Of a stretch of 64,000 nt of DNA, positions 52,541-63,132 are shown piece by piece. The translations under genes and the position numbers were made by a program. Location: assembly GCA_037178625.1 (NCBI GenBank), contig CM074137.1, positions 2,790,001-2,854,000 on the forward strand, given 5' to 3'. The stretch is from Skeletonema tropicum. Taxonomy: Eukaryota > Bacillariophyta > Thalassiosirophyceae > Thalassiosirales > Thalassiosiraceae. Numbering within the stretch: the stretch's first letter is position 1; every line of letters starts with the position of its first letter. Under the pieces are notes generated by a model, which did no database searches, was not told the origin of the DNA, and saw only the letters and a list, made by a program, of their open reading frames with translations.

Positions 52541-54150
52541 CCAAGAGGATGCCAGTGACAAGTGGAAATAGTTAGTGAATGGTATCTGTATGTGAAGAAA
52601 GAGTTTACAAGAGACAGCCACAAAGTCTCACCTCTATATTCCTGCACCAAGCCAAGAGGATGTCAGTTGCACTCAGCTACAAAGAAGAAAGTCATAAAAG
52701 GAAGTACTTTAGCAAATGATGTTGGTTGCGAAAGAATCTTCAATGAGAGGCAGTGCGAAAGACTCACCTCTTTATTCCTGTGTCAAGCCAAGATAATGTC
52801 AGTTTCAGCTATGAAGAAGAACGTGATAAACGGAAGTAGTTAGTGAGTGATATTAGAAATGAAAAATTTACTACATGCAGCACCAATGACTCACCTCTTT
52901 CTTCCTGTATCGAACCAAGAGTCAGATGCACTCAGCTCAACTTGAAGTACTGGCAGAGATGCGCAACTCCCACTTTTGACAACAATTGGACTGAAGAGAC
53001 TCCAACGATGAGACGATTAATTGCATCTATGATGATTCTCTGCTTCGGAATTGCTACTCCCACCACAGTACAAACAACAAGAGCCATGTAGATGAGTAAA
53101 GATATCTGCGATGAAAACTGCACCTCTCTCCTCAGCTAAAGAGAACGATGAGAATTGAGGTACTGTCATGTCCGCACCACTTCCACAGTGGAGACATGCG
53201 ACATCGAAAGCAACCAGCCAAAGAATGAGACTTGAAGTATGCAAGGGAAGTGCTGCTGCTCCCACCAATGCACGACTGAAGAGACTCGAACAGAAAGAGC
53301 CAAGTAGACGAGTAATGACATCTGGAGATGAACAATCGGCTTCCACAGTAGAGGTGTGTACTTCAATTGAATGCCATCGTCAGCCAGTGAGGAGGATGAG
53401 ACTTGAGGTACTGTCAGGGACGTTCTCCTTCAGCAAAAGCACCTGGCAAGATCCCAAGAGAGTCCGATGGCTCCCAAGAGGATGCCATTGACAAGTGGAA
53501 ATAGTTAGTGAATGGTATCTGTATGTGAAGAAAGAGTTTACAAGAGACAGCCACAAAGTCTCACCTCTATATTCCTGCACCAAGCCAAGAGGATGTCAGT
53601 TGCACTCAGCTACAAAGAAGAAAGTCATAAAAGGAAGTACTTTAGCAAATGATGTTGGTTGCGAAAGAATCTTCAATGAGAGGCAGTGCGACAGACTCAC
53701 CTCTTTATTCCTGTGTAAAGCCAAGATAATGTCAGTTTGTCAGTTTCAGCTATGAAGAAGAACGTAAACGGAAGTAGTTAGTGAGAATGTTAGAAATCGA
53801 ACCAAGAGTCAGATGCACTCAGCTCAACTTGAAGTACTGGCAGAGATGCGCAACTCCCACTTGACAACAATTGGACTGAAGAGACTCCAACAGACAGAGT
53901 GTTCAGTTTAATGTCGTCTGCTAAATAGGAGGATGAGCTTGAGGTACTGTCGGTCAGGGAAGTGCTACTGCCACAAAAGCATACCTGGAGGAATCCGACA
54001 AGGTATGAGGTATGTGTCCGCGAAGAACAATCCCAATCCGCTTCCACAGTGGAGACATGCGACATCGAAAGCAACCAGCCAAAGAATGAGACTTGAAGTA
54101 TGCAAGGGGAGTGCTGCTGCTCCCACCATTGCACGACTGAAGAGCAAGAG
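52541..54150. repeat. Two tandem copies of a 0.9-kb module
   Basis: Module 1 (52541-53473) recurs from 53474 at +933. For example, ATAGTTAGTGAATGGTATCT occurs in both, and CAACCAGCCAAAGAATGAGA is at about 53210 and 54074. Deletions in module 2 reduce the offset to 864-887 toward its end. Both modules contain repeated CTCACCTCTTTATTCCTG-type phrases, which read on the minus strand as AGAG-GTGAG splice-donor-like sites. Confidence 0.85.
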
Positions 54151-54660
54151 CCAAGTCGATGAGTATAAGCATCCGCTTCCACAGTAGAGACATGTGCTAT
54201 CGCAAGCCACCAGCCAAGGCAAGCAAGTGTGAGCCGAAGTGCCTCCAACAGCAAAATCATTGCATCCACCACAGCCAAATGCACCCTCAGCTTCGTCCTT
54301 CACCACCCCAGACACAGCAGCAGGCTCTATGCCAGCAGCGTTGCGAGTGTGAGCCGAAGTGCCACCAACAGCAAGATCATTGCATCCACCAGAGACAAAT
54401 GCACCCTCTGCTTCCTCCTCCACCACCCCAGACACTTTGTCGGGCTCTATGCCAGCAGCGTTGCGAGTGTGAGCCGAAGTGCTTCCAACAGCAAAATCAT
54501 TGCATCCACCACAGCCAAATGCACCCTCTGCCTCTGCTTCCTCCTCCACCACCCCAGACACTTTGTCGGGCTCTATGCCAGCAGAGTTGCGAGTGTGAGC
54601 CGAAGTGCCACCAACAGCAAAATCATTGGTGGGACACTTTGTTGGGCTCTACTTTAATAT
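53965..54660 (-). pseudogene. Minus-strand open frame with 40-aa Cys-containing repeats
   Basis: A 198-codon frame contains three to four repeats of about 40 residues (GCGGCNDFAVGGTSAHTRN, then AAGIEPDKVSGVVEEEAEG), encoded by a 120-bp DNA repeat (54227-54660; periods 120, 120 and 126, all multiples of three). Past the repeats the frame reads segments like LVACDSTCLYCGSG and LVAFDVACLHCGSG. The frame-preserving repeat length and the consistent motifs favour coding on this strand, but the start and splice structure are unclear and I cannot name the protein. Confidence 0.4.
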
Positions 54661-55979
54661 CAGATTGTGTTGACACAGGCCACGAAGTTTCAGCATTCTC
54701 ATTGATTGATTGGATGAGATTGACAACTTCACGGACTAGATCCTTTGGCCCACTCACGCATTCACGGACAAGCAGCAATGCTACACGCCGCCTTGTTTGA
54801 AATCACATGCTCCAACTTCTATATCAATTGCTGCAATAACATATTTACCAAATCTACCAAGAGAATATACAAGTCACTAGCATTTTCGTCTTCCAACATG
54901 AACGGCACAACACAGTGAGGAGGCGGGGGTACACCGCCAGGACTCCCGAGTTGTGTTATCGCGCACGTCAGAGGGGGGGGATGAAATAATGATCAGTGCG
55001 GCAAAGTCCCTCAATTCTGACCTCGGCCTCTTTGTAAAGACATTCGGTTTCTAATCAGACACAATCACGTTAGTTGTCGAGGACTCCCAACTCACTATGT
55101 CAGCAAAATTTCATCCCCCCCAACGTCGATGCTAGTTACAATGATGCTTCTCTTGGAGATTGATAGAATAATCACAGATGATCGAAATAAAGTCGGGAAG
55201 TGAGCCCGTCTAATTGAATGAACAGCGAGAGGTGGTCGATTGGCTAAATGAATAATATTGTTGCTGCCTGTTAATAGTGGGAATACGAAAAAATAGTGGT
55301 GAGAACAATTGCATAGTAGGTACATGCTGAAATTAAATGAGATATATTAAACAGCATGACGTACCTCCATACAGAAGTCATTTGGGTCAATACATCGGTG
55401 GTGGAGGAACTTTAGGCCGCCCCTGCCCTTCTGGTGTTGTTACTTCCCCTCCCGGCATTTGATGCATACATGGGTTGTGCCGATAGATAAATAAATCATT
55501 TTTGTAAATAATAGATGAGCCGTATCTGCGGCGCTGGTCAAAAATCACGCGACATGTTCTATTAATATTGTTTCGTCGTCGGTGTAATTGGTGCGTATCA
55601 ACGTAGGCGAGCACAGAGTCCATGCAGATGTTGTGCGTAGTGGGAGAGTTCGTTATTTCAAAATAAGAATGGTGTCAACGCGCCCAAAACAAATATGAAT
55701 GCAGGAGACGGTTTGAACCTTGACCATTATCGGTTGATAACGACTCGACGCGGATATTGCCGGCGCTTTGGGTGATGAAACCATCGGTACCGGAGGTAGC
55801 ATAGGGGGGGGGGTTGGCCGGCTGTCATGGTCGTTATTTTTTGAAAAAATGCTTGTTGATGTATGGTACGCGCTCATAAAAAACGTCGTTGTGTGGGTCT
55901 TAGATTTATTTGCTATGCACGTGTGTGTAGTCGGGACTGTTGAGTCTGGTGTGACAAAATTCTAGAATGACCAATACCG
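54661..55979. other. Non-coding interior of the TIR element
   Basis: Open frames are short and overlap on both strands. I see G-rich runs (54965-54972, 55805-55813) and AT-rich tracts, but no gene, RNA or promoter that I can support. Confidence 0.4.
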
Positions 55980-56537
55980 ATTGATCAGAATTAAAAATTG
56001 TCGATCAAAATTAACCTTTCGCCACATCAAAATAAATTCTCCTCCATGAAGGTTAGTTCTGATTTAAGAATTTTCCTCAGTCATCAAAATTCAATTCTTT
56101 TTACAGAGGGGTTAATTCTAATTTGTCACAGATAATTCTACTTTGTCACTACAAACCCTGACAAATCAGCATAAACTGCAAAATCAGAATAATCCCACTT
56201 CAGGGGTATATAGCCTCATACTTATCTGTCTTATTAATGATGAGGATTAAATTTTTAAAAAGTGCCTGTCCGTCACCATTTTTCGGAAGAGTCTGTCGGT
56301 TTGTCAGTGATGAGACGAGAACTCCGAAACGAGAACCCTTCTTCGCGCACCTATAATATTGATGTTGGCACTGCCAGCACAGATGTAATCACGGGAGCAG
56401 CGGGAGACTCTCACAAACTAACCAATGCAAATTATACAAGAACAAGCACCGCCGAAAAATCATTACTGTCACAGTGTATCACCAAATTGTTAAAACTACT
56501 ATGAGGTTAAGCTACCTACCCATCGTACCCGCTGACC

Positions 56538-57585
56538 ATGAGTATTCTCGAGAAAAAAACACAATCGAGCTCTTCGAAGACGGCAAAGGGAACGCTATCT
56601 AAGTTGAAAAATATTGTATCATCACTTTCAAATCATACAGGAAAATCAACAAACAGATCGTGGTAACACGACCACTCGAGCTTCCGTACAAGTACAACAG
56701 TCTGCTGCCAACGATGCCACTGATTCTGCTACTTCAGAGACTGACAAGGTAAGCATTGATGCATTGATTTTGATTGTTTGGTTGTTGCTGCTAATCTTCT
56801 TCACTAACAAAATTGTTCTTTGTGCAATTGTTTGACGAATCGATAACAAGCGGGAAAACTACCTCTCTTTTACTCGCGGGAACTTCGAAATGGCAACTGC
56901 TGCTGTCCCTACCCCATTGACTGAAAATAATGGCAGAACTCCATCCACTGTTGCTGCCCCTGCTCGCGTGAATATCATGAACCTACTATCTAACTACGCC
57001 GACACTGGTGCATCTTCTGGGAAGGAAAATCAACAAACAGTAGAACGTGGACACGAAGTTAACACGCCCAATCGAGCTTCCGTACAACAGTCTGCTGCCA
57101 ACAATACCACTGATTCTGCTACTTCAGAGACTGACGAGGTAAGCATTGATGCATTTATTTCTATTGTTTGGTTGTTGCTGCTAATCTTCTTCACTAACAA
57201 AATTGTTCTTTGTGCAATTGTTTGACGAATCGATAACAAGCAGGAAAACTACCTCTCTTTTACTCGCGGGAACTTCGAAATGGCAATTTGTTCGAACGCA
57301 ATCAAGCAAGATCATCCCTGCCACTTTGCCTTGTGTATTCCGTGCCAAATGAGCAAAATTGACGCATCTGGGACAAATAAGAGGCGAGGGCGAAAAAGGG
57401 CCTGGAACGATGACTCAACCAAAAATCAAGACACGGCCAGGAAACGAGGCGCTTGCAATCATGAGGATTTAGTCCAAGGCCTGTCGTCGCATACAAATCA
57501 GAGTTATTTCACCAAGGCGTGGATGGAAAAGCATGGTTGCCATAAGTGCGATGAGTGCAACAAGCTCATTCCTCCGCAGAAGTAG
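56538..57585 (+). CDS. Small gene with duplicated exon-intron unit and Cys/His-rich C terminus
   Basis: Two GT-AG introns of exactly 102 bp are inferred: 56749-56850 and 57139-57240 (donor GTAAGCATTG, acceptor ATAACAAG). Splicing gives ...SETDK then RENYLSFTRGNFEMA, and ...SETDE then QENYLSFTRGNFEMA, so the same exon-intron-exon block occurs twice in tandem. The last exon (57241-57585) carries KRRGRKRAW (a possible nuclear localisation signal) and Cys/His pairs (CHFALCIPC, CNHEDL, CHKCDECNKL) that could bind zinc. The first exon is uncertain; ATG 56538 (MSILEKKTQSSSSK) is a candidate but its frame does not join cleanly. Function unknown. Confidence 0.55.
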
Positions 57586-58064
57586 ATAGTAATATATGAA
57601 GAATATTTGTGTTAGGAATAATATATAAAAATTAGAAGATACATCAAATATTTAGTACATTAAATACAATCAATGGATACAATAAAATACCTTATACATA
57701 CAATACGCAATATACGCTATATATAATTATGACCGTACAGTGGCTGAGATGGTGGCTACAGGTTGACTGTCAATGTGGCCGAGGGGTTGTTGTGCAGATG
57801 TTGTTATGGTGGCTAAAACGATTTGGCTGTGTAATGGCTGTAGGAAAACTGGGCATACGGTGGCAATATGTGACAAAATGTGGGTGGAGAGTGGTCATAG
57901 ATTTTGGAGCTGGTGAGGGTGAAAAGTTGTTGAGAGGTGGCCATGGATCCTACGGCCACCGCGGCAGTCATGTTCACGACCACCAGTACCGCCATTTTTT
58001 GGGTGGCCGTAGCTTGGTCTGGCTCAGTTTCGGTCACAGCACGGCCAACTTTTTTTTCGCGGTG
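57586..58064. other. Non-coding interval before the tandem duplication
   Basis: AT-rich sequence (57,590-57,730) with TATATA-type runs is followed by a TGG/GGT-rich stretch. A plus-strand open frame across 57729-58118 is Trp/Gly-rich low-complexity translation and is not a credible protein. Confidence 0.4.
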
Positions 58065-58249
58065 AGAACAAAAAACAGTGAGAGAATAAGTAGACCAAGC
58101 CGTCAGCCGCCGCATTAGAAATTACACTCCCCAGCCATCATGCCTACTACTGCTAGTAAAAGGGGGGCGCCACACATTGTGCAACAGGGTGCATTGTGGC
58201 ACCACCTATTTCCTCAATTTGTCTTCGTGCTAGTTGGACTTCGCCCGGC

Positions 58250-59482
58250 ATGTTGAACCGCTACATCAAGATTGCCGATGCTGGTGATGAACACGTTGGA
58301 AAGGTGGTTTGTGGTAGGGATAGACTGGGTGTTGGTTTTGCGGAGTCACAGCCATACTTCGATTTCAGTGACTTTGACGGAGCAGAATATGCCGCCCGGC
58401 ATGCTGCTGTAAATGCTTGGATTAAGGCTCGTATGCCCGTGGAGGCACGCTCAAATGAGGCTGTATTTTTACTGTTTAAGGCATGCATTGCATCGCTTGT
58501 GTATCACAAGAAGAAGGGGAACCTTGACTCAATGCATTCAAATTGTCCACTGCGCACAAGCATTTTCTGGATCGAGGATGTTCCATTCGTTGATTGTGTG
58601 ACAACAAAGTATCCTTGGAACAAGACAGATGACACGCCAGAGCTTACTGGTATACCTCCAGATGTTGCTTTGTTGGTAAAGGTGCAGAGCTTGAAGGAAG
58701 AGCTAGCCAAGATGAAAGAGGATCTCAAGGAATCATTCAAAGACATCTTAGTAAATCAGCTAGATTCAAGAAATGTTGGAGGAACAAACTTTACGCAATC
58801 AACCATCATCATGGAGAAGCTGGATGCGCTACTAGAGAAAGCTGGAAACATTTATGAGCGCCCCAGTGGTAGGACCCGCCGTCCCTTCGACGACGACGAC
58901 GAGGAAGAAGACAATGATGTTGATGATTTAGTGGTAGAATACGACATTGCAGCAGAGGAACCTACGTTGGATGGTGTGGATAAGGCTGCGGTCACCCCGT
59001 TGGTCAAAGAGGCGCTTGCAAAGAAGCGAAGAGAGGAGATGCTTCAGCAGCGGAAGTGGTCGATGGGGGTGAGTTCTGAAGGCATTTTGACTCCTCTTCC
59101 TCCAGATTTTACTTTTCCCCAGATGAACATGAACGGATTGATCACCAAGTGGTTTCTTGGGGATAAAAAGAACAACATACCACCGTATCGACTCCTCCAC
59201 GCTAACAATAATTTCATCGAACACGTTAAAAATGGAAAGAGGGACATCTCGAAGATGGGTAAAGTAATGGAGAAGGTAAAGCACTTTGGAATGACAGTGG
59301 ATGCTTGGCCGTCGGATGGTAAGTGGGATGGTAGCAAGGTGGCGACGCTGTACTCGAAAGTTTGGCCTCTTTTAGATCCGTACCTCGTAACGCAAGGGAA
59401 GCACGGAGCAAAGAGCGCGGCAAAAAGTCGTAGGGAGCAGAACAGTTGGAGAACATGCTACAACAAAATGGTGGATAGATGA
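58250..59482 (+). CDS. Unrecognised protein with coiled-coil and acidic segment; in-frame TGA before a basic tail
   Basis: The frame is open from about 58196, but the first in-frame ATG is 58250 (MLNRYIKIADAG), giving a 410-aa product. It contains a compact N-terminal region (VGFAESQPYFDFSDFDG, NEAVFLLFKACIASLVYH), a probable coiled coil (about 143-166, SLKEELAKMKEDLKESF), an Asp/Glu run (about 215-226) and a C-terminal region with MTVDAWPSDGKWDG. After TGA 59480-59482 the same frame runs on for 31 codons of basic residues (LLKGGKKRKAKK ... QQKKRKQEYLV) to TAA 59576-59578, so the true protein may have ended there. It resembles multicopy, probably transposon-linked proteins of diatoms; I cannot name a function. 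A duplicate starts at 63133. Confidence 0.6.
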   Translation: MLNRYIKIADAGDEHVGKVVCGRDRLGVGFAESQPYFDFSDFDGAEYAARHAAVNAWIKARMPVEARSNEAVFLLFKACIASLVYHKKKGNLDSMHSNCPLRTSIFWIEDVPFVDCVTTKYPWNKTDDTPELTGIPPDVALLVKVQSLKEELAKMKEDLKESFKDILVNQLDSRNVGGTNFTQSTIIMEKLDALLEKAGNIYERPSGRTRRPFDDDDEEEDNDVDDLVVEYDIAAEEPTLDGVDKAAVTPLVKEALAKKRREEMLQQRKWSMGVSSEGILTPLPPDFTFPQMNMNGLITKWFLGDKKNNIPPYRLLHANNNFIEHVKNGKRDISKMGKVMEKVKHFGMTVDAWPSDGKWDGSKVATLYSKVWPLLDPYLVTQGKHGAKSAAKSRREQNSWRTCYNKMVDR

Positions 59483-59841
59483 TTGTTGAAGGGTGGCAAG
59501 AAGCGTAAGGCGAAAAAGACAAACAATGCACCGGTAGAACCCCAACAGAAGAAGAGGAAGCAAGAATATTTAGTTTAATATAATATATGTGAATTTGTTC
59601 GTTCCGTTTGATTTAATATTGATCGATATTGACTTTCATTCCAATCTTTTCCTGCATTATGCGTGTGGGTATTTCAGTAGGGTTATTGGTGGGAGCCCTT
59701 TTCCTGCATTATGTTGTGTGGGTTTTTCAGTAGGGTTCGTGGTGGGTTGGGCTCCCTCCTGGTTTTGTCTCCCCTTTTTGAAGATGTCTGTACTTCACCC
59801 GTCAAGGTCCCTTTTGTCCCCTTATTCTCATGAAACAATAC

Positions 59842-62666
59842 ATATTCCCGTTTCTGCCCAAACTTGTCCCGTTTCTGCCCAAACTTGTCCCGTTTCTGCC
59901 CAAACTTGTCCCAGGTTGATATCTCATGCACGCTCATGATGATTTAATAGGTTGAAGATCCAAGCGACGCATTCTTTCGCAGTCCATGGCAGGTAGTCGC
60001 TCGATTTATTGGCCTGTAGAAGTAATTGGGCGTCATAATAGTACTGGAAATCACGTGTGGTGTGGGTGGCACGTCGGCAGGGTGTGACATGCCGCCGAGA
60101 CCTAGCGACAAAAGGAGCTTGTATGGCAGGATGGCAGGAGATAATATATCTACAATGGACGTTGATGGACACTATATCTTTGATTTGCCTCTCTACAGTA
60201 ATCTAGCATTCAGCTTAACGGTTGAAAGGGCGAAATATTTGGAGACGGAGCGTGTAGATGCTAATTCGGTTGCACAGTCCATCGTCAAAAGTGTCGAAAA
60301 CTACGACTCCGCCAATAGGTAGGCTTGCTGAATTCAACTTGAACCGAGTTGCTGTTGCAAGAGGTGGGGAGCACAATCAGGCCCGTTATGATGAGGGAAC
60401 TTGGGATTCATACTTCCAAGCCCCCGATTTCGACTGGAATATCATCAAGCAGACTGAGCGTCAGTGTATGCTCGTGTTCTGTGACCTATTCTCTACCGGC
60501 TATGCCCATTCTGCTCACTTGCCGTCTTCTATCTATTTGGTGGTCTCCGCCGTGACAATGTTAGTGCTCTCAAAGCGCCCTACATCTTCCCCCACTTGAG
60601 AAATATGAAAAATGAAAGTGTTGCAACTAGAATGACAAAAATTCTCCGCAATAATATTGAGCACGAGCTCCGTCGGAAAACGTTGTTCACGTCACGATCG
60701 ATGAGAAAGGGCAGCATGACCGAGTTCCGGTTACACCGCCCGAGATCTATCTTACGAGGAGGAACTTGCTCGCAGTGGGCATACAATTCTACCCGCCAAC
60801 ACCTTTGGAGAAGACAATGCTTCTATGGGCATCAGAAGAGCATCCCACCAAGAAGCAGAAGGCCACGGCAAGTACCCCTCCAGAATCAGAGACAGCCAAT
60901 GCAGGTACCACCTAACAATCAGCCTACAATACCGTTGTGGCTAATGCCATCAAATCTACAGGGAACAATAAGACTGGTGGTGTTACTGTCCTGACTGAGT
61001 TGGAGAGGTTTGTGGAAGTTGGCACCATTAGTAAAAAAACAAAAGGATTTTCTTAGTGCCGGCAGTGTGGGGCTTGTTTCAAAGTCCATCCTCAATGATA
61101 TATGAAGAATGATTTGATTATTGGACTCCCTGATTAAAATTCCCTGGGGTCTGAAGGGGCTAGGTATTGCAGGGGAGTGACTGCTACTGCCATGGTCATC
61201 ACTGCCGAGCAGTGGAAGGAGTTGTGCAATTTGGAGCCGACCGATCTCGATAATGATATCAATCGCAGGTTGTCGACCTTGAAGTGCAAGCACAGCTTCA
61301 TCAAAGCGACAAAAGAAGCAAGGCAACATCAAGTATTCACAGTCTTGCCGAGAGAATTCAAAAGTTATGAAGAAACGGAAAGACGATGGTATGAGTGATT
61401 TAGAGACTAAGAACAAAATTCTTCGTGAGATTGGAATTCAAAGTGGACAGCAATCACTCCGTGATGTATTTTCTCGGAGAAGTTCTAGTACGTAGTTAAT
61501 TGTTACTCCTATGTAATAGTTCAAAGTGGACAGCAATCACTCTGTGATATTGCTTGCTGGACCTGGCTGTGGCACGTGTATTATTGCTCTAGTAATAGGA
61601 TGGATATCTACGAGTACTTGAATTTACTTTACTTTGACTTCTAAGTACTCCCCCTCCATGCATGCATTCATTTCTATTCATTTCCCACTTGGGAAGTTTG
61701 GCAATCTCCGCTGCCGAGGGGCCAGTGGAACGGACAGCCTTGGCTTCAGTAACGGCATCATTGAAAGACTTTACACTTCTGAAAATGCAGCCAATGATGC
61801 ATGACGAGTGAATATACGAATCATGATTCAGTCATGACCATGGCGCATAAACTAACAAAGTCACCAGAACTGCCAAGAGGAATTACTTGCAAACTCAACC
61901 AGGATGACCAATCACCTAGGCCTCTCCTTGATGCTGCTGCCCAATTTCGATAGCTACATTTCCATCCTCTGCACCCACTACACCACTTCCAACGACACAA
62001 ACTGAAAGTAACACTGGTTGATCGCATCCACGATAATCCAAGCGCTTGCAGTCGCCACCTTCCACCTTCCGTATCGAGTCGGATTCTACTGGTAATCCTG
62101 CAGAACAACGGTATTGTCATGTCGAGAGAGTCCCAATGCAAGTTGACCAATTGTTATTTTGGAAAATATGAATCCCAATTTGTTGCCCACTAGATAACTA
62201 GCCATAATGACTTGGCACTTCCTTCTGCGGTAAGAAGATCAAAGATAAACTAGTCACAGCATTTATTGAATGTCCCAAAACGCTTCCTTGAGTTCATTGG
62301 CGCTTCCACATAATGCAGATCTTTCCATCCTTACTATACAGCCCGTCACGTAAATCGATGCTTGGGATGGCAGTTACGTTATGAGTTATGAGGCAAGACG
62401 ATGATAAAATTGCAGTGTTGATGAGGATGACGGATGTAATGTGTATTTGCCCCGCCCGCCTGGTTCTGGTTGAATCTCCAGCCCTCCTCCTCCATTGTTG
62501 ATTCATTCCATCAGCACTCTGTTTTTGAGAGTCATTGCTATCAGCGGCAGAATGAATGTCCACCGTCCACCCTCAGTTGCCTCTCTTATGAGACAATGAT
62601 ACAACGTTGTGTGATGCTACATCGCTCGGTGCTCGGTGCCTATGGTACCTGTGCTGCTGTGTTTCC
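59842..62666 (+). repeat. Solitary 2.8-kb unit, same ends as the array units
   Basis: 2,825 bp, from ATATTCCCGTTTCTGCC to GCTGCTGTGTTTCC, matching a full array unit end to end. Flanks are unrelated to the array (left ATGAAACAATAC, right TTAGCCCAGATTT), and no target-site duplication is evident. It has three 21-bp repeats, keeps ACG and lacks AGCCC. Its own changes include one extra A near 61031 and a T-to-A change at 61137 that creates a further stop in the last frame of the decayed gene (about 60089-61398). Confidence 0.95.
60089..61398 (+). pseudogene. Decayed gene in the solitary 2.8-kb unit
   Basis: It carries the same chain of shifted frames as in the array (see 36193-37500), with one extra stop from the T-to-A change at 61137 and an added A near 61031. 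The identical shared lesions show that the units were copied after the gene had decayed. Confidence 0.45.
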
Positions 62667-62947
62667 TTAGCCCAGATTTAGGGGACAACATGGGCAGTTT
62701 TCTGGGCGTTTTTACAAATAGGGGGACAAACTGGCCTTTTTTCTCAAAATAAATGTGTTTTAGTTTGGATGATCACGCGCAATTTGTTAGGCTCGCGTTT
62801 CTATGCCAGCGCAGTTTTGGTTTTGAGTTCAACTTTGTCCCCTGATTTTCTACGCACTCGTGTACGAGTTCCAAACGTAACGTGCATGCTAAATGCCAAA
62901 ACACCTCCCCTTCTTATCCTTCCTCTCCCCCGCCGCAGCGCCGCAGC
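62667..62947. other. Spacer between the solitary unit and the second duplication copy
   Basis: It contains two related phrases (TAGGGGACAACATGGGC and TAGGGGGACAAACTGG) and an inverted relative (CAACTTTGTCCCC). No gene is seen. It could hold promoter sequence for the following gene copy. Confidence 0.35.
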
Positions 62948-63132
62948 AGAACAAAAAACAGTGAGAGAATAAGTAGACCAAGCCGTCAGCCGCCGCATTA
63001 GAAATTACACTCCCCAGCCATCATGCCTACTACTGCTAGTAAAAGGGGGGCGCCACACATTGTGCAACAGGGTGCATTGTGGCACCACCTATTTCCTCAA
63101 TTTGTCTTCGTGCTAGTTGGACTTCGCCCGGC

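Larger units (their letters stand above)
51933..56208. mobile_element. 4.28-kb element with 20-bp imperfect TIRs and subterminal TCAGAATT repeats
   Basis: Left end TACCTCTGAAGTGGGATAAT (51933-51952) matches the complement of 56189-56208 at 18 of 20 positions. If the outer TA is a target duplication, the element proper is 51935-56206. Multiple TCAGAATT/TCAAAATT motifs lie inside both ends (51975-52135 and 55980-56190), like transposase-binding repeats. The interior contains two tandem 0.9-kb modules, a 120-bp tandem repeat and no recognised transposase. It interrupts or borders the satellite. Confidence 0.75.
58065..62947. repeat. 4,883-bp tandem duplication, first copy
   Basis: Sequence from 58065 (AGAACAAAAAACAGTG) recurs from 62948 at +4883 and continues to the window end. 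The unit contains the 58250-59482 gene, about 260 bp of spacer with a local duplication (TTTTCCTGCATTATG, twice, 59648-59715), the solitary 2.8-kb unit (59842-62666) and a 281-bp spacer. Confidence 0.93.

Noticed and set aside
57729..58118. 129-codon plus-strand open frame rich in Trp and Gly
   Set aside because: It is low-complexity translation of a TGG/GGT-rich stretch and runs across the tandem duplication border.
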